A DNA stretch of 41,857 nt, from positions 1-41,857 of the forward strand of contig JAMLJG010000021.1 of assembly GCA_023953695.1 (NCBI GenBank), given 5' to 3'. Position numbers and translations under genes: made by a program. Below the pieces are notes generated by a model. The model saw nothing but the letters and a program-made list of their open reading frames with translations. It did no database searches and had not been told where the DNA came from. Below, one piece after another: positions 17,689 through 24,970 of this stretch (positions are counted from its first letter, which is position 1; the number at the start of each line of letters is the position of its first letter). The stretch comes from Kiritimatiellia bacterium. GTDB taxonomy: Bacteria; Verrucomicrobiota; Kiritimatiellia; CAIVKH01.

Positions 17689-17898
17689 AATATTCGCGCA
17701 TTAATGGCGCTATTTTCTGGCGTCAGCCAAGGCAAAGAGCCGCGCTTGTGTGGGCAAAATTTGTCATTCTCGCGCGACCCACCATTTTGTCGCGGGCGGG
17801 GAGCATTCCCGACAATTGCATCTTGGAGCGTTTTGGAGCGCTTCGCACGCCTTTGCGATGCGCGTCTTGATCGCCTTCGAGTAGACGCGCATTCGGCT

Positions 17899-17927
17899 TT
17901 GACAACAGCAGGGCAAGTCTTCACAGT
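17899..17927 (+). promoter_or_regulatory. Putative promoter of the small barrel gene
   Basis: TTGACA (17899-17904) is perfect. At 17-bp spacing the -10 would be CACAGT (17922-17927), a poor match. The start codon is 65 bp further on. Confidence 0.3.
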
Positions 17928-17991
17928 TTCCCTGTGGCTGCGGGCATTCCGCCGTGCGGCCGATCGAACCGCGTAGTGAGGAGTGTGCAAG

Positions 17992-18513
17992 ATGAGAAAA
18001 TGGATAGTACTGTTGGCTGTCGGTGTTGTCTCTAGTTGGGGTTTGGCCGCGTTTGCGGAGGACACCAGCGGGCCCCATCGGTTTGGCGTCGGCGCCCACT
18101 ACTGGAAAGCGGTGAAGGACATTGATGTCAAGGATGTGGACGAAGACGGATTCTCATGGGTCGCCACCTATCAATACAAACCCAGCGCTTTTGGACTGGG
18201 AATTGACGTGGAATGGAAGGAAAAGGGCTTCGCTGGCTCCACCGAAGACGTCTACGAACCGCAGGCCTACCTCATCCTCGGTCGAGCGCTCTATGCGGCC
18301 GCAGGAGTCGGTGGCTACTACTCCGACGGCGAATTCGCCGATGACCCGTTCTATCTGTTCCGTGCCGGATTCGATGTCGAATTGCTCCCTTCGATCCGCC
18401 TCGACATCCACGCTCTCTACCGCTTTGAGAAGTGGGATAATTTGGAGAACAGCGATACGAACGCAGATAGCGACACCATCACGCTCGGCGCCGCGCTGCG
18501 CATCGCCCTGTAA
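17992..18513 (+). CDS. Small outer-membrane beta-barrel protein
   Basis: A 173-residue protein from the ATG at 17992, chosen because GAGGAG (17978-17983) lies 8 nt upstream. A GTG three codons earlier overlaps that site and is unlikely to be used. The signal peptide ends WGLAAFAE (about 1-22). The rest is alternating strands with aromatic girdle residues (RFGVGAHYWKAV, FSWVATYQYKP, FGLGIDVEWKEKGF, AYLILGRALYAAAGVGGYY, FRAGFDVELLPSIRLDIHALYRF, ITLGAALRIAL). These fit an eight-stranded OmpA/OmpX-like barrel. The acidic loop after the fifth strand and the DADSDT segment could bind cations, but that is speculation. Single gene with a terminator 28 bp downstream. Confidence 0.7.
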   Translation: MRKWIVLLAVGVVSSWGLAAFAEDTSGPHRFGVGAHYWKAVKDIDVKDVDEDGFSWVATYQYKPSAFGLGIDVEWKEKGFAGSTEDVYEPQAYLILGRALYAAAGVGGYYSDGEFADDPFYLFRAGFDVELLPSIRLDIHALYRFEKWDNLENSDTNADSDTITLGAALRIAL

Positions 18514-18541
18514 TTAGACGATTCGTCAAATAAACTGAAAG

Positions 18542-18566
18542 CCCGCGGAGGCAATCCGGGGGTTTT
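18542..18566 (+). terminator. Rho-independent terminator
   Basis: CCCGCGGA pairs with TCCGGGGG (seven of eight pairs) around a GGCAA loop and is followed by TTTTCTTT. It lies 28 bp after the small barrel gene. Confidence 0.75.
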
Positions 18567-18688
18567 CTTTGCCTTTTGGCTTCTTCCTTCTGAAGGTTCA
18601 GCCGAGCGAAATCCGCCGCGTCGCGCGGCAAAGACGCGCCTGCTTTCCGATGGATTCGGATTATGTATCGCTTTATGTGTCAGTTAGA

Positions 18689-18703
18689 TGCGACAATTAT
18701 GTG
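18689..18703 (+). promoter_or_regulatory. Shared 15-mer TGCGACAATTATGTG
   Basis: The second copy of the word at 17674-17688, about 100 bp before the exported exonuclease gene. The surrounding sequence repeats TTATGT three times (about 18661, 18673, 18697), and TTGCGATAAA follows at 18712. This looks like a compound regulator site. Confidence 0.3.
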
Positions 18704-18803
18704 CGGCTAAGTTGCGATAAAGGCTTGCATAAACTTAAGGCTTTAACCAGTCTAGTGGGGTCTTGGCTGATTTTGCCGAGACCGGAAAAGAGGGAAACTA
18801 AAT

Positions 18804-19508
18804 ATGACGTGGATCATCAATCGTCGTCGCATCGCCGCCGCGTTCCTGGGCAGTCTTTTAGCGGTCATGGTGGGGGTCTCCACCTCGGTCGCCCAAGCCG
18901 CGCTGGACAACGCAGCGCTGCCTCGGATGAACACCCCGGTGAAGAACCTTTCCATCGTCGTCTTCGATACAGAGACGACGGGTTTCAGCCCGAGCAAGGA
19001 TCGCGTGATCGAAGTCGGCGCGGTCAAAATCCTCAACGGCGAGATTGTCGCCGCGACAAATTGGATGATCAACCCCGGTCGCGCGGTGCCCAGTCGGGCG
19101 ACGGCTGTGCACGGAATTTCCACGGAAATGCTGAAGGACAAACCGGCGTTTTCCGAAATCTATCCCCAGTTTCTCGCCTTCATCGGCGATTCGATCCTCA
19201 TGGCCCACAATGCGCGGTTCGACGTGGACTTTATGCGCGCCGAGATCGTTCGCGCAGAGCTGCCGCTCCCGAGCAATGCCACGGTGGACACACTCAAACT
19301 GTTCCGCGCGTGGTATCCAGAAGCGAAATCGCACAAAATCGGCGCACTCGTCGAGTATATCGGCCTGAATGTTGAGGACGACCTGCACCGCGGGGATGTG
19401 GATGCCGAGGTCGCAGGGCGCATTTTCCTCGATGGGCTCACCAAGAATCCCCAGGTCAAAACGCTCCGCAAGCTCCTGTCCGATGGCGGCGGATTGATCG
19501 TTTTCTAG
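18804..19508 (+). CDS. DEDDh 3'-5' exonuclease (DnaQ-like) with an N-terminal signal peptide
   Basis: A 234-residue protein. The exonuclease fold has Exo I IVVFDTETTGF (D55, E57), Exo II LMAHNARFDVDFM (D140) and Exo III HRGDVDAE (H195, D200). This is the complete DEDDh set of proofreading-type nucleases such as DnaQ and the PolC exonuclease domain; it removes nucleotides from 3' ends using two metals. Ahead of it lies a Sec-type signal: NRRRIAAAFLGSLLAVMVG then STSVAQA, a good cleavage site near residue 32. AGGG 9 nt before the ATG at 18804 supports this start. An internal ATG at residue 42 has no ribosome site. Export of this domain is unusual. It could process extracellular DNA as a nutrient, or the leader may be a membrane anchor. 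Function beyond the nuclease chemistry is inferred. Confidence 0.8.
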   Translation: MTWIINRRRIAAAFLGSLLAVMVGVSTSVAQAALDNAALPRMNTPVKNLSIVVFDTETTGFSPSKDRVIEVGAVKILNGEIVAATNWMINPGRAVPSRATAVHGISTEMLKDKPAFSEIYPQFLAFIGDSILMAHNARFDVDFMRAEIVRAELPLPSNATVDTLKLFRAWYPEAKSHKIGALVEYIGLNVEDDLHRGDVDAEVAGRIFLDGLTKNPQVKTLRKLLSDGGGLIVF

Positions 19509-19528
19509 CGGCGCGCGCGATTCGAGAG

Positions 19529-19567
19529 AAACCGGAAACTGTGTCGAACCGACGCGATTTCCGGTTT
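19529..19567. terminator. Hairpin after the exonuclease gene
   Basis: A perfect 10-bp inverted repeat AAACCGGAAA/TTTCCGGTTT (19529-19538 and 19558-19567) with a 19-nt loop, then GTCCTTT. It is symmetric enough to end transcripts in both directions. Confidence 0.6.
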
Positions 19568-19606
19568 GTCCTTTAACCCCGCCCCTTGCATAACGGGCCT
19601 TGCGCC

Positions 19607-20695
19607 ATGAACCTCGCGTATTACATCACCGCCCACGGCTACGGCCACGGAGCGCGTTCGTGCGATATTCTCCGCGCGTTGCGCGAGCGAGCGCCGGAGG
19701 CGCCGATTCACGTGGTCACTGATCTCCCGCGCGACTTTCTCGCCGCGCGCCTGCCACCCGGCCCGTGGCATTTTCGGGCAGGCCGCTTCGATGTGGGGAT
19801 GGCGCAGCTCGATTCCATTCGCGTGGACATTCCCGCCACGCTGCGGGGTTGCCAGGCGCTCCTCAAACGCGCCGAGGCGTTGCGCCAGCAGGAACGTTCA
19901 TTCTTGGAGCGGCACGAAATTGCCGCCGTGGTCTGCGATATTCCCGCGATTCCGATTCAGGCCGCGCGCGCCTGTGGCATTCCCGCGCTTGCCGTCGGCA
20001 ATTTTGCATGGGATTGGATTTATGACGAGTTCGCCGCCGGCGATTCCACGTGGCAGCCGATCGTCCGCGCGTTTCGCGAGGGCTATGCCGAGTGCGACTT
20101 GCTGCTGCGCCTTCCCTTTGCTGAGCCGATGGCCGCCTTCCCGCGCCGCGTGGAGCTCGGCGTTCCCGCGCGCCCCGGCGTCGCCCGCCGCGCCGAGTTG
20201 GCTGCGGCCACGGGCGCCGATCCGGCGAAGCGCTGGGTTCTGCTTTCTTTCACGACGCTCGATTGGGATGACGCGGCGCTCGACCGCGTGCGTGCGCTCC
20301 GCGAGTGGGAGTTCTTCACCGTTGAGCCACTCCGCTGGAACGGGCCCAATTTTCGCGCTGTTCAGCGCAGCGCATTTTCCTATTCCGATGCGCTCGCCAG
20401 TTGCGATGCCGTCCTCACCAAGCCCGGCTTCGGCGTGCTCGCCGAATGCGCGGTGAACGACAAGCCGATGATGTATGTGGAGCGCACGGATTTTCGGGAA
20501 TACCCGGTTCTCGAAGCGGCGGTGAAGCGTCACTTCCGCAGCGTCCACCTTCCCGCCGAAGACTTGTATCGCGGCGACTTGCGCGCCGCGCTCGAGGCCA
20601 TTGAAACGGCCTCGCCGCCGCGCGAACCGGTTCAGGCAGGCGGCGATGCCGAGGCGGCTGAACTTATTTTGCAGGCGGCGCGTGATCAGGGATAG
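19607..20695 (+). CDS. Glycosyltransferase-like protein (GT-B, arabinokinase N-domain-like)
   Basis: A 362-residue protein. The N-terminus NLAYYITAHGYGHGARSCDILRAL has the GHGxxR glycine loop of GT-B enzymes such as MurG and of the glycosyltransferase-like N-domain of plant L-arabinokinase. Then AVVCDIPAIPIQAARACGIPALAVGNFAWDWIY occupies the acceptor-side domain. WVLLSFTTLDWDD opens the second Rossmann domain. SCDAVLTKPGFGVLAECAVNDKPMMYVERTDFREYPVLEAAV is the nucleotide-sugar-binding site, where the K-P-G-x-G-x-x-x-E motif is conserved. The ATG at 19607 is preferred over an upstream TTG because the family motif starts immediately after it. The donor sugar cannot be read. Its 3' end overlaps the convergent phosphoesterase gene by 10 bp. 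Confidence 0.7.
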   Translation: MNLAYYITAHGYGHGARSCDILRALRERAPEAPIHVVTDLPRDFLAARLPPGPWHFRAGRFDVGMAQLDSIRVDIPATLRGCQALLKRAEALRQQERSFLERHEIAAVVCDIPAIPIQAARACGIPALAVGNFAWDWIYDEFAAGDSTWQPIVRAFREGYAECDLLLRLPFAEPMAAFPRRVELGVPARPGVARRAELAAATGADPAKRWVLLSFTTLDWDDAALDRVRALREWEFFTVEPLRWNGPNFRAVQRSAFSYSDALASCDAVLTKPGFGVLAECAVNDKPMMYVERTDFREYPVLEAAVKRHFRSVHLPAEDLYRGDLRAALEAIETASPPREPVQAGGDAEAAELILQAARDQG

Positions 20696-21180
20696 AAATA
20701 CTCGAGGCGATCTGTGGCTGTATCCAACACGGCGACGCTGGGCGGGTGGGCGCGATAAACCGCGCCGGGATTGATGACGCGCGTTCGGCCTTCGCGGTGT
20801 TCCGCGGCCTGGTGCGTGTGTCCGGTGAAGACGTAGTCAAATTGGCCCCCGGCGATGGCATGGCTCAGCCCGATTCGGTCGTGGCCGTGCATGATGCAAA
20901 TGCGTTTGCCGTCCAACTCGAAGTCGGCTTGTTCGCCCCAGGTCGTCGCCGTGGGCGTTGCGCGGTAGTGGCGCAGTTCCGGCCCATCCACATTGCCCAA
21001 AACGCAATGGAATGGGACGCAATGCGCCTCGCATAGCGTCGCCAGCTCATCGAGCATTTCGCTGCTGCCGATGTCGCCGCAGTGCAGAACGGCTTCAACA
21101 TTCTGCTGTAACAGCATTTCCAGCGCGCGCAGGCCGCGCCCAATCGCTCCGTGCGTATCGGAAAGAATGCCCACTTTCAT
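20686..21180 (-). CDS. YfcE/MJ0936-type metallophosphoesterase
   Basis: A 164-residue calcineurin-like phosphodiesterase with all metal-binding motifs in order. These are ILSDTHG (D8, H10), CGDIGSSE (D36), VLGNVDG (N63), MHGH (H98, H100) and FTGHTH (H121, H123). Proteins of this length hydrolyse model phosphodiesters with Mn2+ or Ni2+; the natural substrate is unresolved. The usual NPGS motif before the last strands appears here as NPGAVYR. It is the last gene of the minus-strand run from infC. Between it and the MBL hydrolase gene lies the 115-bp spacer with the paired-palindrome repeat, so the two may not share a transcript. It overlaps the convergent gene's stop by 10 bp. Confidence 0.88.
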   Translation of the reverse strand: MKVGILSDTHGAIGRGLRALEMLLQQNVEAVLHCGDIGSSEMLDELATLCEAHCVPFHCVLGNVDGPELRHYRATPTATTWGEQADFELDGKRICIMHGHDRIGLSHAIAGGQFDYVFTGHTHQAAEHREGRTRVINPGAVYRAHPPSVAVLDTATDRLEYFYP

Positions 21181-21215
21181 AAAACGCTCTCTTTTTTGCG
21201 GAGTGCGAGGGGTTC

Positions 21216-21262
21216 TTCCAAGCGTTGGAAGTCGGCGCGGGCGCGATTTCCAATCATTGGAA
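21216..21262 (-). repeat. Paired-palindrome element, copy 2
   Basis: TTCCAA-GCG-TTGGAA (21216-21230) and TTCCAA-TCA-TTGGAA (21248-21262), again 32 bp apart with 17 bp between. It occupies most of the 115-bp gap before the phosphoesterase gene, 36 bp upstream of its ATG, and is therefore in the 5' leader or promoter of that gene. Confidence 0.9.
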
Positions 21263-21295
21263 GTCCGAGGGGTGCGCAGGGAGTTGTGTGGCGGA

Positions 21296-22177
21296 TCAGG
21301 TGCATGGGAGGAGGCGTTCGACGGCGAATTCTTCTTTGGGATCTGCGCGAAGGGTCGCGCCGAACGCTTCGGGGTCGTGGTCGAAAAGGAGGAGGATGTT
21401 CTCGCGCGCGATGCGGGGGAGCCAGTCCCGTTTCCAGATGCGCGTGTCGAGGGGAAATGTGTCGTAGCTGGTTTGGAAGACCATGCGGAGGTTGTGCTGG
21501 GTCGGGCACACGTCGCCCGCGAGGAGGAGTTGGGTGACGCCGGAGAAATCTGCGGCGCGCGGGTGGATCAGGTTGAGGTTGGGATGGGTGAGGCGCACGG
21601 CGCAATGGCCGCGCGTGTGGCCGGAGGTGCGATGGAGCCAAATGCCGGGGAGGATTTCCGATTCGTCTGGGGCGATGAGGTTTATGGCGCCGCCGCGCAA
21701 GGCGTCAATGGTTTCGGGCGGATACGATTTGTAGAGCAGGGGATTGCGCGAGGTGGCGTCTTCCCACTCTTTCTCGTGAACGTAGAGCGTGGCTTTGGGA
21801 AAGGAGCGCTCGCGGGCAAAGGAGGGTGGGGCCACATTGCCGCCGGCGTGGTCCCAGTGGAGGTGGGTGAAGACGATGAAGTTGATTTCGTCCGGCGCGA
21901 TCTGGCGCGCGCGGAGGGCGTCGAGGAGCGGCCAGCCGGGGCCGAGCCCATGGAGGGCCTGCTCTTTTTCCGAAAAGCGCTCGGCGGCGCCGCAGCCGGT
22001 GTCCACCAGTCCGATTCGCCCATCGTCGAGTTCGACGAGGAGGACGTGTGCGTGTTGAGGGATGCGGTTTTGCGAGTCGGGCGTCACTCGGCGCGACCAG
22101 ATGGGCTTGGGCACCAAGCCGAACATCGTGCCGCCGTCTGTGGCGAATGTGGATGCGATGAGAGGAGTGACGCGCAT
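21296..22177 (-). CDS. MBL-fold metallo-hydrolase, lactonase-like
   Basis: A 293-residue metallo-beta-lactamase-fold enzyme. The binuclear metal motif is FTHLHWDHAGG (H105, H107, D109, H110). It is followed by HRTSGHTRGHCAV and AGDVCPTQ (bridging Asp) and a final LLFDHDPEAFGA His. An N-terminal FATDGGTMFGLVPKPIWSRRVTPDSQNRI block is shared with the AHL-lactonase/AttM-like branch ('M-F-G-x-x-P-x-x-x-W'). These enzymes open lactone rings or hydrolyse esters; a substrate assignment such as quorum quenching would be guesswork. It starts 22 bp after the coiled-coil gene and probably shares its mRNA. No good Shine-Dalgarno is seen, so coupling to the upstream stop is plausible. Confidence 0.85.
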   Translation of the reverse strand: MRVTPLIASTFATDGGTMFGLVPKPIWSRRVTPDSQNRIPQHAHVLLVELDDGRIGLVDTGCGAAERFSEKEQALHGLGPGWPLLDALRARQIAPDEINFIVFTHLHWDHAGGNVAPPSFARERSFPKATLYVHEKEWEDATSRNPLLYKSYPPETIDALRGGAINLIAPDESEILPGIWLHRTSGHTRGHCAVRLTHPNLNLIHPRAADFSGVTQLLLAGDVCPTQHNLRMVFQTSYDTFPLDTRIWKRDWLPRIARENILLLFDHDPEAFGATLRADPKEEFAVERLLPCT

Positions 22178-22199
22178 GGTTCGTTCGGATGCGAGCGCT

Positions 22200-22517
22200 T
22201 CAGCGCAGGCGATCCACGCTCCGCTGCACGTCGTCGAGGGCGCGTTGCAAATCGCGGAGTCGGTCGTCCACGTTTGCGGTTCCGTAGGACTGTGAATCGC
22301 CGAGGAATCGCGAGACGGATTGCAGCTTCCGGTCGAGCGCGGCGATGCGCGCTTCGAGATCGTCCAGCTTCTTCATGATTGTCGCGAGGCTGGGCGCCTC
22401 TGCGGGGGCCGTTGCGGCGGCCGGGGTGGGCTTCGGCGCTGCGCCCCGTTCTTGAGCCGTGGCGATGGATGCGCCCAGCAGGGCGGTTGAGAGACACAGT
22501 GCGGGAATGAACTTCAT
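22200..22517 (-). CDS. Periplasmic coiled-coil protein, function unknown
   Basis: A 105-residue protein. The ATG at 22517 is chosen because GGAGG lies 7 nt before it and it opens directly into a signal peptide (MKFIPALCLSTALLGASIATAQ). A low-complexity Ala/Pro/Thr linker (about 26-41) leads to a helix with heptad-like leucines: LATIMKKLDDLEARIAALDRKL (about 44-65). A second amphipathic segment, VDDRLRDLQRALDDVQRSVDRLR, reaches the C-terminus. The two helices would form a parallel or antiparallel coiled coil. No catalytic motif is seen. It lies between infC (74 bp gap) and the MBL hydrolase (22 bp gap). Confidence 0.65.
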   Translation of the reverse strand: MKFIPALCLSTALLGASIATAQERGAAPKPTPAAATAPAEAPSLATIMKKLDDLEARIAALDRKLQSVSRFLGDSQSYGTANVDDRLRDLQRALDDVQRSVDRLR

Positions 22518-22591
22518 GATGGAACCCTCCGCTTCGCAGTCTAGCGCGGGGCGGGGGTGCAAGCAACCTTTGCGGCGCGAGAACGAGAGGA

Positions 22592-23173
22592 CTATCGGGG
22601 CTGCGGAGCGGGGCGATGCGCTTGGCCTGCGGGTTTCCCTTCGGGTGCGCCTCCCGCTTTGCGCGACGCGCCGGGGGTAATCATCATGAAAATGAAGCGA
22701 CCCATTTCTTCCGGCGAGCGTTCCGTGCGTGCGACGTCTTCAATGTCTTTCATCACGCGGCGCATGAGTTGGTGACCGATTTCTTTGTGCGCTTGTTCGC
22801 GCCCGCGGAACATCAGGGATGCCTTGACGCGGTGTCCTTCTTCAATGAACTGGCGAATCTGGCGCAGTTTGGTGTTGTAGTCGTGTTCTTCCACGTTGGG
22901 GTGGAACTTCACTTCCTTGATGCGCTGGTTGGACTGATGCTTGCGAGCATCTTTCTCTTTCTTGGCCAGCTCGAACTTATATTTGCCGAAATCCATGATC
23001 CGGCAAACGGGTGGCTGGGCGGTGGGGGCAATCTCCACCAGATCCAAACCTGCGTGTCGTGCGCGGGTTAGCGCTTCATAGGTCGGCACAATGCCGAGCT
23101 GTTCACCTTCCGGGCCGATGAGGCGTATGGATGAGACTCGGATCTGATTATTGACTCGAATGAACGTACGAAT
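22592..23173 (-). CDS. infC: Translation initiation factor IF-3, AUU start codon
   Basis: IF-3 binds the 30S subunit, prevents premature 50S joining and rejects non-standard start codons. The reading frame covers 193 residues from ATT at 23173-23171. The conserved N-domain start (RVNNQIRVSSIRLIGPEGEQLGIV, PTYEALTRARHAGLDLVEIAP) only exists if translation begins there. Between the upstream stop and GTG codon 28 there is no ATG, GTG or TTG in frame. GGAGGA (23186-23181) is placed 7 nt before ATT. CRIMDFGKYKFELAKKEKDARK and the C-domain (VKFHPNVEEHDYNTKLRQI, FRGREQAHKEIG) follow, with a basic Ala/Pro tail. An AUU start is the known device by which IF-3 limits its own synthesis in Escherichia coli. 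The gene follows thrS by 30 bp, as in enterobacteria, but rpmI and rplT do not follow. Confidence 0.95.
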   Translation of the reverse strand: MRTFIRVNNQIRVSSIRLIGPEGEQLGIVPTYEALTRARHAGLDLVEIAPTAQPPVCRIMDFGKYKFELAKKEKDARKHQSNQRIKEVKFHPNVEEHDYNTKLRQIRQFIEEGHRVKASLMFRGREQAHKEIGHQLMRRVMKDIEDVARTERSPEEMGRFIFMMITPGASRKAGGAPEGKPAGQAHRPAPQPR

Positions 23174-23180
23174 GACTGCT

Positions 23181-23186
23181 TCCTCC
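23181..23186 (-). promoter_or_regulatory. Strong Shine-Dalgarno GGAGGA deciding the infC AUU start
   Basis: GGAGGA on the minus strand ends 7 nt before the ATT codon. Ideal spacing, with no standard start codon in reach, is the main evidence for AUU initiation. Confidence 0.85.
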
Positions 23187-23203
23187 GCTTGGTTTTGCTC
23201 TCT

Positions 23204-24970
23204 TTATGCGCCGGTTGGGGCAGCGGGAGCTGCCGACCGGTTCGCCTCCTCTTCCTTCAGCCGCGCCAGAAGCGCGTCTGCCGACATGGTACCCAAATCT
23301 CCAGCTCCGCGCGCGCGCACGGCGACGAGGCCCGCTTCGGCCTCGCGCCCGCCGACGACGAGCATGTAGGGAATCTTTTCCAACTGGGCGTCGCGAATGC
23401 GCGCGCCGATTTTCTCCGATCGCTGATCCACCGTCACGCGGATATCGGCGGCGCGCAGCTTTTCAGCGACGGCCTCCGCGTAGGCGGCTTGCTTGTCGGT
23501 GATGGGAAGCACGCGCACTTGTTCGGGTGCGAGCCAGAGCGGGAAGGCCCCGGCATATTGCTCCACGAGGATGCCAAAGAAACGTTCAATGCTGCCGAAT
23601 AGCGCGCGGTGAACCATGTAGGGCTGATGCGGCTGGTTATCCGAGCCGACGTAGGAAAGGTTGAAGCGCTCGGGCAGGTTGAAGTCGAATTGAATGGTGG
23701 TGCACTGCCACTCGCGACCGATGCAGTCGCGGACTTTCATGTCAATTTTCGGGCCGTAGAAAGCGCCGCCGCCTTCGTCCACTTCGTAGGGGATGCCTTC
23801 GAGTTTGAGCGCCTTTTCGAGCGAGGCCGTCGCCTGGGCCCAGCGCGCTTCGTCGCCGACGCTATCGGCGGGGCGCGTGGCGAGATAGGCGGTGATCTCG
23901 GTGAAGCCGAAGGTTTTCCAAATGAAATTGGAGAAGCGGATCACGCGAATGATTTCATCCTCGATCTGCTCGGAGGTGCAGAAGATGTGCGCATCGTCCT
24001 GGGTGAATCCGCGCACGCGGAGCAGGCCGTGCAACACGCCCGCTTTCTCGTAGCGATAGACGGTGCCGAGTTCGGCCCAGCGGAGCGGGAGATCGCGATA
24101 GGAGCGTTTTTGGCTCTTGTAGATTTCGATGTGGAACGGGCAGTTCATCGGTTTGATGAAATACTCGTTTTCGTCAATCTTCATGGGCGCATACATGCTG
24201 CCTTTGTAGAAGCCGAGGTGGCCCGAGGTTTCCCAAAGCATGCTGCGGCCGGTGTGCGGCGTGTAGAGGAGGTCGTAGCCGCCGCGGAAGTGTTCTTTGC
24301 GCCAGAAATCTTCAATGATGCAGCGCGTGCGCGCGCCCTTCGGGTGCCAGTGAATCAGACCCGGACCGACGTCTTCCTGAATGCTGAAGAGGTCCAGCTC
24401 CTTGCCCAGCTTTCGGTGGTCCCGCAGTTTCGCCTCTTCGAGGAGGCGGAGGTGGTCGTCCAGCTCTTTCTGCGTGATGAATGCTGTGGCATAGACGCGC
24501 TGCAGCATGGGATTGGTTTCTTTGCCGCGATAGTAGGAGCCCGCGACATTGAGCAGCTTGAAGGCCTTGATTTGACCCGTGCTGGCCACGTGAGGACCGC
24601 GGCAAAGATCGAGAAATTCGCCATTCTGATAGAAGGTGATCGCATCGCCTTCGGGAATATCCGCCAAGCGCTCGATTTTATAGCGCTGATGCATGCCATT
24701 GATGAGCTTGGTCGCCTCGGGGCGGCTGACTTCACGCCGTTCGAAGGGCTGGTTTTCCGCGATGATTTTGGCCATTTCGGCCTCAATCTTCGGAAAATCC
24801 TCCGGTCCCAGCCGGTGTTCGAGGTCGAAATCGTAGTAGAAGCCGTCCTCCGTGGGGGGGCCGATGTCGAGTTGAACGTCTGAGCCAAATAGACGCCGCA
24901 CCGCGGCCGCCATCACATGGGCAGCGCTGTGCCGCATCCGGTACAATTCACTAGCCGGATCGAGTTTCAT
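23204..24970 (-). CDS. thrS: Threonyl-tRNA synthetase lacking the TGS domain
   Basis: Charges tRNA-Thr and edits mischarged serine. The 588 residues begin at the editing domain rather than with the usual 60-residue TGS domain. MRHSAAHVMAAAV gives H14 and H18, and LCRGPHV gives C123 and H127; together these form the HxxxH and Cys/His editing site. The class II catalytic core has MNCPFH with the zinc Cys, RYEKAGVLHGLLRVRGFTQDDAHIFC (motif 2) and PYMVHRALFGSIERFFGIL (motif 3, zinc His). The C-terminal anticodon domain has RVLPITDKQ, VDQRSEKIGARIRDAQ and YMLVVGGREAEAG. TGS-less ThrRS is known in several lineages, so this is natural rather than a truncation; no TGS-like frame lies upstream. A weak ribosome site precedes the ATG. 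It is divergent from tetR. Confidence 0.95.
   Translation of the reverse strand: MKLDPASELYRMRHSAAHVMAAAVRRLFGSDVQLDIGPPTEDGFYYDFDLEHRLGPEDFPKIEAEMAKIIAENQPFERREVSRPEATKLINGMHQRYKIERLADIPEGDAITFYQNGEFLDLCRGPHVASTGQIKAFKLLNVAGSYYRGKETNPMLQRVYATAFITQKELDDHLRLLEEAKLRDHRKLGKELDLFSIQEDVGPGLIHWHPKGARTRCIIEDFWRKEHFRGGYDLLYTPHTGRSMLWETSGHLGFYKGSMYAPMKIDENEYFIKPMNCPFHIEIYKSQKRSYRDLPLRWAELGTVYRYEKAGVLHGLLRVRGFTQDDAHIFCTSEQIEDEIIRVIRFSNFIWKTFGFTEITAYLATRPADSVGDEARWAQATASLEKALKLEGIPYEVDEGGGAFYGPKIDMKVRDCIGREWQCTTIQFDFNLPERFNLSYVGSDNQPHQPYMVHRALFGSIERFFGILVEQYAGAFPLWLAPEQVRVLPITDKQAAYAEAVAEKLRAADIRVTVDQRSEKIGARIRDAQLEKIPYMLVVGGREAEAGLVAVRARGAGDLGTMSADALLARLKEEEANRSAAPAAPTGA

Larger units (their letters stand above)
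17558..17991. other. 434-bp divergent intergenic region between two barrel genes
   Basis: No gene is visible. It holds the minus-strand promoter at 17614-17643 and an AT-rich patch, 17660-17720, with TGCGACAAATATGTG (17674-17688), shared with 18689-18703. TTTGTCGCGGG lies at about 17785. A plus-strand TTGACA is at 17899-17904. Several TGCGACAA/TTGTCGC words in both orientations suggest a regulator-binding cluster. The segment 17800-17890 shows nothing nameable. Confidence 0.5.

Noticed and set aside
23920..23945. TTCCAA-N6-TTGGAG in thrS
   Set aside because: Resembles the paired-palindrome half but has the wrong gap and last base; encoded by conserved ThrRS sequence, so chance.
23609..24883. 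424-codon plus-strand open frame
   Set aside because: Antisense to thrS; composition mirrors the synthetase codons.
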